Origin: Chara braunii
Taxonomy: Eukaryota; Streptophyta; Charophyceae; Charales; Characeae
Assembly: GCA_003427395.1 (NCBI GenBank)
Contig: BFEA01000079.1
Span: forward strand, 2,856,244-2,887,874
Length of the DNA: 31,631 bases
Reading direction: 5' to 3'
The position numbers and the translations under genes were made by a program. Numbering within the stretch: the stretch's first letter is position 1; each line of letters begins with the position of its first letter. The notes under the pieces were generated by a model. The model did not search any database and was not told the origin of the DNA. It worked only from the letters and a program-made list of their open reading frames with translations. Of the stretch, positions 1 to 9,692 are shown piece after piece.

Positions 1-295
1 CGCAGTAACCACCGTAGAAATAATACTACGGAAGTGTGGCTGCGTAAGTGGAGTGGAAGTGTGGTTGGGTACACCGGGTCGCGGGATCTCCGTTGCGGGA
101 TTCCATGCTGGGGTGGGGTGAGGTATTCAGGTTTGAGTCCTGGGGCCTCACTTTCACCCCAGCCCACTTAGCCTTATGGTTAGGTGTCTGCCCGCTAAGC
201 CGTTGACAGTGTGTTAGAGTCTTGGATTCGTCACATACCCAACGGTAACCGCCAGGTCACCGGTGGGGCTGGGTACCCCTTCCTAAGGGGGGTTG

Positions 296-469
296 GGTAT
301 GGGAAGGCAAAAAAATAGTGGTCGTTGTTAGTGCGAGCACAGTTGCCCTTATGGAGATCATGGGCGGGCAGAGGCAGGTAGGGGCAGGGGGAAAAAAAAC
401 ACCTTGGTATGGGTAGCCAAAAAGAAAAATGAAACAGGTATGGGCAGGCAACGAAAAAAACGGTATGGG
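296..469 (+). repeat. degenerate GGTATGGG minisatellite, block 1
   Basis: Exact GGTATGGG octamers lie at 296-303, 406-413, 437-444 and 462-469, each followed by a variable G-rich and then A-rich tail (for example GGCAAAAAAA or GGCAACGAAAAAAA). Spacing is irregular, so this is an eroded array. The same octamer recurs on the same strand at 2768-2882, beyond an LTR insertion. Confidence 0.55.
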
Positions 470-800
470 AAAGGGCGGGTAGAGGTACAAGGCAGCGAGG
501 AAAAAAACAATTAGGCCTAGAACATACGCTGATGGGAGAGGGGGGAGGAGAGGGAGTAGCGGTTAATGGAAGGCCCAAAATTTGGGTTTTTTCGCTGCAT
601 CACTACAAGCAATGTTGTCGAAAATTTTGCGGACAAACTATGCAGGCTCATAATGCAAACATGAAAAAAAAACAAACGGGCCAAAAACAACTAAAAAAAA
701 AACTCAACAGCACTATAATACCCTATTCGGAGTACCTTTCAGAGTTTTCCGAATCTTTCTCCGAGTTCAGTGTTTTTGCCAATTTTTCGTTACTGGTCCG

Positions 801-874
801 AATACGTCAAAACTGAATAAATACATACCCTAAACCAAATACGTCAAAACTGAATAAATACATACCCTAAAGCA
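801..874. repeat. 37 bp tandem duplication
   Basis: Two head-to-tail copies, 801-837 and 838-874, beginning AATACGTCAAAACTG and running through ATACATACCCTAAA. They are nearly identical, which suggests a recent replication-slippage event. No gene is involved. Confidence 0.85.
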
Positions 875-1059
875 CATAGTACCACATACATATCAGACAA
901 AAAAAAACAAGAAAAAAGTAAAAATTCAGGGAAATATGGCAGTTTCAGTGAAAATTTCATCGAAAATGACACCACCTATTAACCATGAGTGAGGACGGGG
1001 GTGCGTCGCTGGGTTGGGGGGCTGGAATGGGTAGGTACTAGGTATACCATGATTACCCA

Positions 1060-2467
1060 TTGTTGAAAGTCGAAAAGTTTCCCAACTTTGAGGTGGGCCT
1101 TTCGAGCGGGCCTCGCTCCACTACTCGCGTAATGCAAAGAAGAATAAAAGGCGGTGTATCTTCATGTTCCAGCGGAAGATTCATTCTCATTTTCAACAGT
1201 TTGTGAGTTGTTCTGATCCTGGCCAATTTCGAGATACACATTCGTTAGATAGTACAATGCCGTCCACTTGCAAAAAGAAATGAATGAACTTGAGAGGAGA
1301 GAGAGGGTTGGGAGAAGAAGAAGAAGAAAGAAAGAAGAAGAAGATGATGCACACCAGCATAGACCAATGAGAAAGCTCTTCTTCTTCGCCAATCAATCTC
1401 CTCCTCTCTTATTCACACAAGAAATAATAATACAATGTTGAATGGCTGAACCAGAATCAATGTCTGAATCCCTCTTCAACTGCAGGTATCACTTGAGGTC
1501 CACCATAGCCATGGCCGCCTCCCTCACTCTTCACTCTCATAGGCCGAGGCTATGGAGGACTACTCGGGCCTTGCCTTGATGTCCAAAGGACAACGCAAAG
1601 TAGCTATGGCTGCTCTAGCTCAGGCCGCCATGCCTAGCTCTGCCTCAAAGCTTCTTGGTGTAGCTCTACCCCAGCTGGGGCCTTCCTGCTGCAGCGCCCA
1701 CCAAGGTGATGAAGATGGCTGCCACCATAGCCAGGTAAGTACGTCTGGCGCTCCTCCCCAGTCCTGTCATTCTTTCTCCTCCGTGTCCTTGCTCCTTCCC
1801 CAGCAGCGCTACTCCAGCCAGCGCTCAAACCAGTGTCGCCAAACTTGCACACCGACAATGAGGCTGGGCTATTCGCCCGGCCTGGAGATATAGCGGCGTG
1901 CTTGCCTCTTGGGCGGTGAATTCCAGGCCGCTTGGCCTTCCAAGCAACCAGCACCTCCTCCCTTTCAGCGGGAAAAATCATTGCAGACTCTGATATTGCC
2001 CATACAGGCCCTAGACTCAGACTGGTTGGACTGGTACCCGCCTAGGCCTAGCCTACTACTACTGGGCCTCTAAAAATGCCAACTTTTGTCTTCTTCTGCT
2101 CGGCCTCAAGTACCTGGCACATCTACCTCTTCAGGGTGTGGTACCGACCTACCTGCTACTTGAGTGTTCCCCACTGCTTCAAGTGTTGCGGGCCTCTTCC
2201 CCCGCCACTTTAGTGTTTTCCCCGCTGCAATCCTCAATGTCACGGACACAGGTAAGTACCGGCCCTGCGGGCCCAATGCACGAACAAGTGCCCTTGCAGG
2301 TCACACACACACTCAAGCCAACAAGCACTCAGACAGACATGGAGACCAGCAAGCGTGCACGCACACATAGAGAACTCAGTAGCAAGCGGGAGACTCAGCA
2401 AGGCATTCAGTCCATGAGCAAAACTCAGAAATCAGCAATGTCTCAGTCCGTGTTTGGCCAGGTCATC
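1060..2467 (-). mobile_element. family B LTR, copy 1 (inverted relative to copy 2)
   Basis: From about 1190 to 2460 this stretch matches, in reverse complement, the sequence 18818 to about 19960. Shared landmarks include GGCCAGGATC / GATCCTGGCC, the AATGAACTTGAGAGGAG block, a purine-rich GAA region, and the block around TCTGAATCCCTCT. Copy 2 begins TGTAGCAACCC just after a purine tract, so copy 1 reads on the minus strand. The outer ends here are approximate: similarity fades near 1190 and the start lies near 2467. No internal retrotransposon sequence was recognised beside it, so it may be a solo or truncated LTR. The small plus-strand frames at 1552-2608 fall within or overlap it and are not believed. 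Confidence 0.7.
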
Positions 2468-2767
2468 ACAGAGCAGTGGAGCAAGGCCCATTGCCTCCCA
2501 CCCCTTTCCATTCCCTGTTCCCACCCACTCTTCCCCGGAGTTCCCAACCGTCGTTCACGTCCCCACCCATCGTCCTCCTCACCGCCCGTTGTTGTCCATC
2601 CTCCATAGCTTTCATGGTCGGCATCACAGTTGTGACCCAGCAGGAGGGCGTCGCAGGTCTGATCGGCAATGGCAGCAGTCGTCAGGACTCAGGAGACAGG
2701 TGCGGGCGGTTACAGGTGGGTGCATACAATTGTGGGTACGCGTCTTTAAAAAAACCGTCCACGTGCA

Positions 2768-2882
2768 GGTATGGGCAGTTACAGTTTGAAGAGGTTCAAG
2801 TAGGGCAGGTATGGGTACACGTCTTTTTCTTTGGAGCAGGTAGAGATGGGTAAAGGTAAGGTAGCCCAGGTGTAGGTATGGG
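2768..2882 (+). repeat. degenerate GGTATGGG minisatellite, block 2
   Basis: Exact GGTATGGG octamers occur at 2768-2775, 2808-2815 and 2875-2882, in a G-rich strand with further near matches such as CAGGTGTAGG. It ends just before the solo LTR. Together with block 1 it looks like one older G-rich array later split by insertion of the family B LTR. Confidence 0.5.
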
Positions 2883-3137
2883 TGGTTGGTTTTCAAAGAG
2901 GGTGTGGTTAGGTTAGGTACATGTATTTGAAACGGTATTCACCAGTTCGCAGTAGCAAATGCAGATCCCAGGGCTCGATCCCTAGTTCCCCATCTTACCT
3001 GTGTACAGTATTGATGACAACCCGTAGATTTGAACCTGTGACCTGTCGAAACGCCAGTGGTAGGTAGATTGTCGTAGGTCACAGCTTAGAAGGGAATCGA
3101 ACTGTAGACCTGTAGGGTAGGAGTCTAGACAGTTCCG

Positions 3138-3240
3138 AAGTCGTAGCTGTAGGATGTCTGAAGGGTCAAGGTCGTAGCTGCTACTTACCTGAAAGGGCAA
3201 AGTCGTAGCTGCTACAGTACCGAAAGGCCAAAGTAGAAGT
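3138..3240 (+). repeat. U3 tandem repeats with GTAGCTGCTAC palindrome
   Basis: About three imperfect units built on AGTCGTAGCTG...CTGAAAGGGCAA. The core GTAGC(A/T)GCTAC is palindromic apart from its centre. The other family A LTR carries the same units at a clear 31 bp period (starts 21924, 21955, 21986). Their position upstream of the TATA box fits an enhancer-like U3 array. Confidence 0.6.
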
Positions 3241-3414
3241 TTCTAGAACTGGCCTTTCGGAGTCAGCCCCTGTGCAAGTGGGCAAGTGGTGTAGGTCCAC
3301 TACGTAGAGTCAGCAGTCCCAGGTAGTCCAGTCCGGTCCAGTCAAGCAAGTACCGTCTGGGACTGTGCACATCGTGGGCCAAGGGATACAGGGCAGACCA
3401 ACGCCGCACAGAAG

Positions 3415-3420
3415 TATAAA
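3415..3420 (+). promoter_or_regulatory. TATA box of family A LTR
   Basis: TATAAA in the context AGTATAAATCAAGAGGC, conserved in the minus-oriented LTR copy at 21653-21658. It lies 487 bp into the LTR, which would make 2928 to about 3440 the U3 region. Confidence 0.6.
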
Positions 3421-3586
3421 TCAAGAGGCTGCGTCCAGCCATTCATTCATTCCTGCGGATGCCATGTGGAAGCGCTGCCTCAGCAGCTTGTGCGAGGAGG
3501 TCTGCAGTGTGCCCGAAGACGAAGAGGGCAGTGAAGTGTAGTGTAGCGATAGGATAGTGGCAGCCATAGCTGCCATAGCTATAGTA

Positions 3587-3613
3587 GCGTGTGTGTGTGT
3601 GTGTGTGTGTGTT
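3587..3613. repeat. (GT)n microsatellite in LTR
   Basis: About 12 GT units inside the solo LTR. The LTR copy at 21227-22241 has only short CACACACA tracts at the matching place, so the run expanded after the copies diverged. Confidence 0.85.
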
Positions 3614-3899
3614 GCGTGTAGAGTGCTGCGTGTGGGACATCCAGGGTGATCCAGAGTGCGAACAGTGAGTTGTGTGGGCGCTCAGTCGCCATAGCCAGTT
3701 TGAAGGGAACTCCTACCTGGTTACGATATCTTTGAGTACTGTGTGGGCGCATGTCGCCAGTTTGCTGTTTCACTGTTTGCATGCATGACAAGTGTGAAGA
3801 GGTCGAGTCTGATTGCATATTCCTAAAAGTCCCGGTTGCCAACTCTGATCCTGAGCCCTTCAGAAAGCTTCGCCCTCTCCCACCAGCATGCTCCCAAGG

Positions 3900-3975
3900 A
3901 AGAATGTCAACTCTCAAGATAGAGCACACTCGACTCTAAGAATGTCAACTCTCAAGATAGAGCACACTCGACTCT
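3900..3975. repeat. 38 bp perfect tandem duplication
   Basis: Units 3900-3937 and 3938-3975 are identical and start AAGAATGTCAACTCTC. It sits 80 bp past the solo LTR end. No gene spans it convincingly. Confidence 0.9.
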
Positions 3976-5406
3976 TCACAATGCGAGGACTCTCAAAGAC
4001 TGGATACACTTCCTCGTGGTAAAAAGCATTGAGGAGGGTAGATAGTGGAACTACTCTTATGGAGGAATGGTGTTTCACAAGGGAAGGTTTGATGAGGAAT
4101 GCGCCGAATTTCATATCAGCACACGAAAAAAAAGCATTAAGAAATGTGAAAGGATGCAAGCAAATGGTGAAGTGGGTTCTCAGCGGATTTCAAACCTGGG
4201 GGGGGGTTGCGAACGTGAGGCCGCAAGGCCCACTGATGGACAGAGGTCCCGTAGGTCCTAGAATCACTGGACATGGGAAGGCCTAGGCCAAGGTGACACA
4301 GAAAAGGTCAAGGGCCTGGCTGAATTTGGAAAGCCCTGGGCCCTTCCAACTAGCCACAGGCATCTGCAGGCCAGTTCACATTTGTCAGAACCCTGGCTTC
4401 AGGGTACTAGGCCAGGGCTGCCAGCGGCATTCAGTCTGGCTGGCTGCCCGTTGTGAGGGTGCTTAAACCACCAGTACATGCTGTACAACGGCCGCGGGCC
4501 CCTTTCGCTACTGATGGTTTTTTATCAACGGCGTGCCGGACTTTTCGGACCAGGCAATGAGTTTCTTTTTGCCAGGCTGGGTCTGTGTACTGGCAGTTTA
4601 AGAAATGCTAAGAGAAGTGGCAGCAGTGAGGCACAGCTAGGCACTGAGAGTGAGTGAGAGATCAATAAGCAAGAGAAGAGGAAGTCGGTCCTTGGGGAGA
4701 GGAGGAGAGTTGTAGAAGATAGACAGGCTTACCCAGTTGGTCAAGATGGGAATTTCACCAACGCACTCTTTCTTCTTCTTTTTTTAATATACAAACAGGT
4801 CCTTATGGTCCTGGCTCCAAATCCATTCTAAGAAGCGTCAGTTCGGTTCCTATTCCACTGGCAAGTCAAAAAGGTCAATCACGTCATTCACCCACACACG
4901 CATCCTTCCGTTCGGTTGAAGGATCTCTGACCAGCATTGATTAGTCCAGTTACCGGAGGATTGACCGTCAGCTTGCCTTCCTTGGTAATTTTCCTCGCAC
5001 ATTCTTATTTGTAGAACCCGTCAACTAAACATGATCGCAAGAAAAACAGAAGACAAAACTGAACTGGAGCACCAAGTTGTTCTTCTGGAGTCTTGTGGCT
5101 CTGGATGACGAGTATTCCTTTAGTTGAAATGGAATGTGCCAGTCCTTCCACCTGAGATGAGGTCCGTGGAACTCACCTATCCTGCCTCCAGCCAGCCAGG
5201 TTCTCTTGAATTTGGCAAGGAGTTCCTGCTGTTTGTCCAAACGGCTTTGGATTCGGGAACAGCAACGCACTTTCTTTGATTTGATCTCTCTGGAAGCAAC
5301 ACTGCGCTGAGCAGCATGGACAACATGCAGCAATGACTAGACAAAGCTAGTGTAGGGTTAGAACAAGGCACGGTGGTCACAGAGGCTGACCAGAGAGGAC
5401 GAGAAC
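3976..5406. other. spacer without recognisable gene
   Basis: Several short frames exist (4029-4286 plus, 5025-5333 minus, 5177-5461 minus), but none shows a known domain, a compositional signal or a partner frame, so I leave them out. There is a G run at about 4199-4206. I found no RNA gene. Confidence 0.4.
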
Positions 5407-5680
5407 GACATTGTTTGTGAGATTTGTTGTTTTTGTTGATGGGTGTCAGTCGTTTCTTCATCGAAAGACTTCATATTGCTGTTAATTCTGCTCATTGCTT
5501 TGCCACTGAGTCTATGTCAGTGAACAACATTGTTCGCGAGCTTTGTTGTTTTTGTTGCTGATGGGAGCTTTGTTGTTTTTGTTGCTGATGGGTGTAGGGT
5601 GAAGGGAGTTGTTTCTTCATCAAAAGACTTCATATTGCTGTTAATTCTTCTCGTTGCTTCACCACTGATTCGATGTCAGT
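5407..5680. repeat. two-unit tandem duplication with nested duplication
   Basis: Unit 1 (about 5407-5527) and unit 2 (about 5528-5680) both run from an ACATTGTT start through TTTGTTGTTTTTGTTG to the TTCATATTGCTGTTAATTCT block. Unit 2 carries an extra internal copy of a 27 bp piece beginning AGCTTTGTTGTTTTTG (5540-5566 and 5567-5593). Confidence 0.8.
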
Positions 5681-5836
5681 TCATCAAAGCACAATGTGCT
5701 TGTGATTGTGTGCGGTATCCTTGCACTAGTGCATAGCATCAGCCCTGCCGCCCAACAGTAAGCACAACTACTTATTTCGGCCATCATGCTCCGGGGTGAC
5801 TTGGTGAATGTAAGCGAATATAGACTATTATAGAGC

Positions 5837-5965
5837 CCAAAGGCGCAGTGAGGTTGAAATCTTCGCACTTACACCTGCATAAAGGCATATAATCTGAGCC
5901 CAAACTTATTCCAGGGTGGCGAGAAGGAATAGGTAAATGAATGTAGAGCCCAAAGACGCAGTGAT
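5837..5965. repeat. GAGCCCAAAG repeat units, cluster 1
   Basis: Imperfect units of about 55-65 bp carry GAGCCCAAA, often followed by CGCAGTGA, with a CCTGCATAAA part. They start near 5836, 5897 and 5947. The same units recur at about 7216-7330, which suggests one repeat family bracketing 6000-7200. Confidence 0.55.
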
Positions 5966-7215
5966 GCAATGACTTGCTGCTTCTGCAGCCTGCTACCCGT
6001 CGACCCGAGACTGTAACATAGGTAGGTTAGATTTGTAATTTTGTTTGGCTGACGGCTAACCGAGAGACCTGCTTGCAAGGAACAATTGTGAGGGACATAT
6101 CTGTAAATACGGGAAAATGCAGGCCCATACTAACTGAATTTCCTACAGCTACCCTAACTGCGAATAGCAGGCCCAGGCTACCCCTAGGACAGACAGGCCC
6201 TAAAGGCCTATGCTGATAGACGGTACTATAGCCTATAGCCGGGTAGGTAGAGGCCGAGAGGCCGAAAATGGAAATTGTACCGGTCGGTCCAGTCAGGCTG
6301 GTCTAGGTCGTGTCTAGGCTAGTTTAGTCTATAGATAGATTGTGGACATCTGTTCAGGGCCGTTGGCAGTTGGTACTGTGTACATCGCGGCTGTGCAACG
6401 TGGAAACTGGAAGTGGTGACAGCTTCAGGGTTGGAGAAGACAGACATAGCTGGACCTGCGGAGTGTCGGCCATAGCTGGGACCGACGCTAGACTCTGACA
6501 GCACGTGGGGCTGTTCAGAGGTCTGAGCTATCTGGCTGCTGGAGGCGAGAAAAGTTGGTGCCCTGCTGAACCCTCCTCAGGAGTAGGGTTTCAGTGTGTT
6601 GGCGCTGCAGCCATAGCTGCAGATTTCTCCCTCAGAGAGCATCTTTGTCAGGAGAGGTGGCGCCGCTGCAGACTTCCACCCGGGAAGTCATCTGGCACTT
6701 CATCATCATCAGACCCAGTGGCGCTGGTCTTCTTCTTCATCCTCTGAGAGGAGCTTGGCCTCAGAGGCCTATTTCAGGGTGGCGCTTCCCTCTGGAGGCA
6801 GTATCTGGGGGGCGCTTGATGTTACAGGTGCTCAGGGGTAGTTCTGGCGGTTACTCAAGGTTGGAGAGTGAAGCGCTGCTCATTTCTGAGCAGTGCACCA
6901 TGGTTCTGAGGTTCTTCTGACATTTTGAGACTCTGAGTTTAATAAACAGTGTTGATACTGTGTGCAGACTATCTTTGCTTCAATGTTTCCTGGATGTGAT
7001 CTACTCGGCTTTCCTTTGTGACTGGTTGTGAGGATTCTGTGGAGTGAATTGCACTTCCAGTGCTCTCTGTCATATCGCATGGTCAAGTCTTCCACTGTGT
7101 TTATCTCTCCCTGTGCGGTGTGATACTCCCATCCTCTCCCCTTCCTTCCGTGCATGTATGGGCGTACCTGGAAGTCTATGTGAGTGAGTGTTGGCCTTCT
7201 GACGCAAACAACCAG
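5966..7215. other. possible transcribed repeat, no coding call
   Basis: No protein domain is seen. The sequence contains CCATAGC motifs at 6470 and 6611 and a polyadenylation-type AATAAA at 6941. Because the same GAGCCCAAAG units flank it on both sides, this could be an LTR or another transcribed repeat. I cannot define its ends. Confidence 0.3.
6941..6946 (+). terminator. candidate AATAAA polyadenylation signal
   Basis: AATAAA in the context GAGTTTAATAAACAGTG, followed within 30 bases by TG-rich sequence (GTTGATACTGTGTG). This is the expected arrangement of a plus-strand polyadenylation site, but no upstream coding region was recognised. Confidence 0.4.
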
Positions 7216-7330
7216 GTTTATAACAGTGAGGTTGCAACCTTACCACGTACGCCTGCATAACTCACAAAAAGTTGAGCCCAAAGATACAGTGAGGTGGCAA
7301 TCATAGCATATATGCCTGCATAAATAGCAT
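7216..7330. repeat. GAGCCCAAAG repeat units, cluster 2
   Basis: About two units with CAGTGAGGT, GCCTGCATAA and GAGCCCAAAG, matching the cluster at 5837-5965 in the same orientation. Confidence 0.5.
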
Positions 7331-7771
7331 ACAACTGACCTCCAGTAAGATCAGAAACTATGGAACCCGGGAATCGAGTGCTATCTGTCAGAAGCTCGGT
7401 GAAAGACAAAAGCGATTATTAACCCTCAAGGAATAAGGCGCACAGAAAGCGGCATGCAAGCCTCATTGAGCTAAGTGAGCTGAGTGCATTCACAGCACAA
7501 AAGTCAATGCCAGTATGCACTTCAAAACATACCGATGACATGACAAAATACTTGATGAAAGAGTGTGGGCACTGCAGGGCAACCCATTCCACAGAAGCTC
7601 ATGGGACACCACTCAAATGCAATTAGTGGCCACGAGTAACACGTTCACAGATGCTGCCAACAGACACTATCAGCACGGCAAATACAGGCCACTCAACATC
7701 ATCTGCATCATGTAAAAACCACTGTCACTGTGCTTCACAAGTTGTTGTCATACTTCGCATATTCCGCTCAC
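7331..7771. other. spacer without recognisable gene
   Basis: Nothing recognisable. The only open frames are short and are not supported by composition or similarity. Confidence 0.4.
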
Positions 7772-7884
7772 AACCCATATTATAGGCCAATAACGGCTTG
7801 AATTCTGCAAACCCATATTATAGGCCAATAACGGCTTGAATTCTGCAAACCCATACTATAGGCCAGCAAAGGCTTGAACTCTGC
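7772..7884. repeat. 38 bp tandem array, three units
   Basis: Units 7772-7809 and 7810-7847 are identical, starting AACCCATATTATAGGCC and ending GAATTCTGCA. The third (7848 to about 7884) has several substitutions. Non-coding. Confidence 0.9.
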
Positions 7885-8097
7885 AAACCACATCCCACCG
7901 GTGCATCTTCCGTTCCAAACACCTGACGCAAGAGAAATCAAATTCACCCAGCCCAGACGTCACAGGTATAGTGGTGCCACTTCCTCAGCTCACTAACAAA
8001 ACACCATATGAACAGGCATTGCCATGACATAACACCAGAATCTGCTCAAGTTTACTCAAGTCCTCGATCCACCATTCTTATCGCAGACGCTGAAACT

Positions 8098-8325
8098 GTT
8101 CCAAACACGGTTTCTCTACCATCGCTCATTCCTCATGGTCCATTTTTTGCCAACTTCACCGTCAAGGTCTCCTGGGTCCTCCGCCATCTGCTATTTTAGA
8201 GGCCCAATACAAACATGGTTTTTCTACGGTCTCCCACTCCTCAGCTCCACTGTTTGCCAACTTCATCACCATGGTCTGCCCACTCCTCTGCCATCTGCTT
8301 TGTTGCAGACCAATGTGACACGGCT
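8098..8325. repeat. imperfect tandem duplication, about 107 bp period
   Basis: TTGCCAACTTCA occurs at about 8146 and 8253, each followed by an (A/T)GGTCT(C/G)C block and then CCGCCATCTGCT or TGCCATCTGCT. The two units are diverged. The small frames over it read the same duplicated DNA and are not treated as genes. Confidence 0.6.
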
Positions 8326-9062
8326 TTGACGAGCTGAACCGCCAATGATCATTGAGATGGGAACCTCCTCTGGGGATGTACTCTGTTGTCATGCGCTCGA
8401 TTTGAGGAAAAGGTTATGATGATGCCATCACCACAAGAACAATCTCATACTCACCATCGTACAGAAATCTCAAGGGAAGCCAGAGGCACATCCACCAGAC
8501 TCTGAATTGTTTGAATGGGGACGCACTGATTGTTGGCTATCAAGTGAATTCTGGTGACAGAAAGTGGTAAGCCCGGGCCGCACTATGCCTACCAACAAGC
8601 TAGGGCTGGGAACACAAGAAAGTACTCACTGCTATGAGTGAATTCTGAGAAGGCAAAGTGGCAACTTTGGCAGTATTCCACCAACAAGCAAGAACAGGGT
8701 TCTTTTGAACAAAAGCTAAGCCGGATTAGTGGCACAAAAGAAAGCAAGCATGCCACTCAAGGCATGCCAGCAAAGCAATTCAGCAAACGACCATGCCACA
8801 ACTTGCACAAGACCTTTCAGACGTGCCAGGGTAAAATGTCACTGCAACACATTCATTTACTTTGCACATGATGTTAGATGCCACCGCTCATGAAGGACTT
8901 GTGTCAATCTCCTTCCAAAGCAGGACTCACTACATATTGATTCCTCCACTACTCAGGAATTCGAAACATATCTTGCAACACCCCCATCCCTCAGCTACAC
9001 ATGATCGATCCCTTACACAAGTGCATTCTTCATCCACTTTGAGATGGGGAGACTGACTCCTA
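8326..9062. other. spacer without recognisable gene
   Basis: No gene seen. A weak two-unit repeat starts GTGAATTCTG at about 8545 and 8638 and includes ACCAACAAGC. The short plus-strand frames at 8638-8871 and 8862-9056 lack recognisable features. Confidence 0.35.
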
Positions 9063-9520
9063 TTAGCGAATTATTGTAGTGAGCTCATCCACAAATGCAG
9101 GCACATCACAGACTCCCTCAGTGAAGTCCTCTTTGCTTTTACTGTGTGGAAATTCCAGGTTTATGAGAGTCTCCGTGCCCACCGGCGATTGCAGAGAGAT
9201 TCTGTCCATGACATCACCAACGGGTAGAGGAAAAGCTTCAAAAACTGGGGATGGAGAAAAATCAACCACAGAACGTGCACGTGCATTAGCACCGAGAACA
9301 GTCGTAGATGGAACACAAGCAGTGTACTGTAGATGTAGTAGATAATGCGAACAGCTTCTGAAAAGAAAATGCTGAGAATTTTGGTAACCTGAAGCGCAAG
9401 CAAAACAATAAACCCAATGATGCGGACAACGAGCATGAGCTCCGCTAAGTGCAACCGGATAGTGGCTCTAAATATGCACCATAACTGAAACGCAACTTCT
9501 GTTGCTGCCGCCGAAGACAT
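9063..9520 (-). CDS. hypothetical membrane-like frame(s), doubtful
   Basis: Not recognised. A frame from an ATG at 9520 to 9161 encodes 119 residues. It is strongly hydrophobic from about residue 20 to 95, with segments such as LVVRIIGFIVLLALQV that could cross a membrane two or three times. A second frame, open to 9063, is acidic and Ser/Pro-rich and begins with GTG, so it has no proper start. It could be an exon joined at the acceptor-like CATCTACAG near 9336. The two frames overlap and cannot both be continuous. Either may be chance; together they might be exons of one unspliced gene. Low certainty. Confidence 0.2.
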
Positions 9521-9692
9521 GCCTGGAGATATTATTAATTTATCATTCTTCTTGTAGGAATTAGCTGGTCATTGTTTTCAAAGGAATGGCGCGCCAACAA
9601 CCCTCCATGACTGTCCGAGAAGAAGAATAAGAAGAGCATACACTTTCAGCAAGTACTCTGGATCCACAGTGATACTTGCAGCATTATGCAGC

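Larger units (their letters stand above)
1..1059. other. gene-free G-rich and A-rich spacer
   Basis: I see no convincing gene here. The open frames at 231-578 (minus) and 532-816 (plus) are low-complexity products of G-rich and A-rich DNA. The stretch holds the first GGTATGGG block, a 37 bp tandem duplication, and at 128-142 a palindromic T-arm-like motif (CAGG, TTTGAGT, CCTG) inside a wider GTGAGG...CCTCAC inverted repeat. A tRNA-like string at about 170-236 has weak A- and B-box resemblance but does not fold convincingly. Confidence 0.5.
2928..3817 (+). mobile_element. solo LTR of family A (Ty3/gypsy)
   Basis: The element begins TGAAACGGTATTCACC and ends CGAGTCTGATTGCA, the canonical TG...CA form. 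It matches 21227-22241 in reverse complement across its length; that copy is the 3' LTR of the gypsy pol fragment, which fixes the orientation. The four bases before it (2924-2927) and after it (3818-3821) are both TATT, a probable target-site duplication. No primer-binding site or internal region follows, so it is read as a solo LTR left by LTR-LTR recombination. It contains a TATA box, a GT run and palindromic upstream repeats. At 890 bp it is about 125 bp shorter than the 1015 bp copy. Confidence 0.82.

Noticed and set aside
170-240. tRNA gene
   Set aside because: There are weak A- and B-box-like strings, but acceptor and anticodon stems do not pair convincingly; at most a decayed tRNA-derived repeat.
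231-578. 115-residue minus-strand frame rich in Pro, Phe and Ser
   Set aside because: It is the translation of the G-rich GGTATGGG region and has no domain; a second minus frame over the same DNA looks the same.
1552-2608. Plus-strand frames of 68-156 residues
   Set aside because: They overlap the family B LTR on its antisense strand and, although one has a counterpart in copy 2, the shared text follows LTR homology rather than codon-level conservation.
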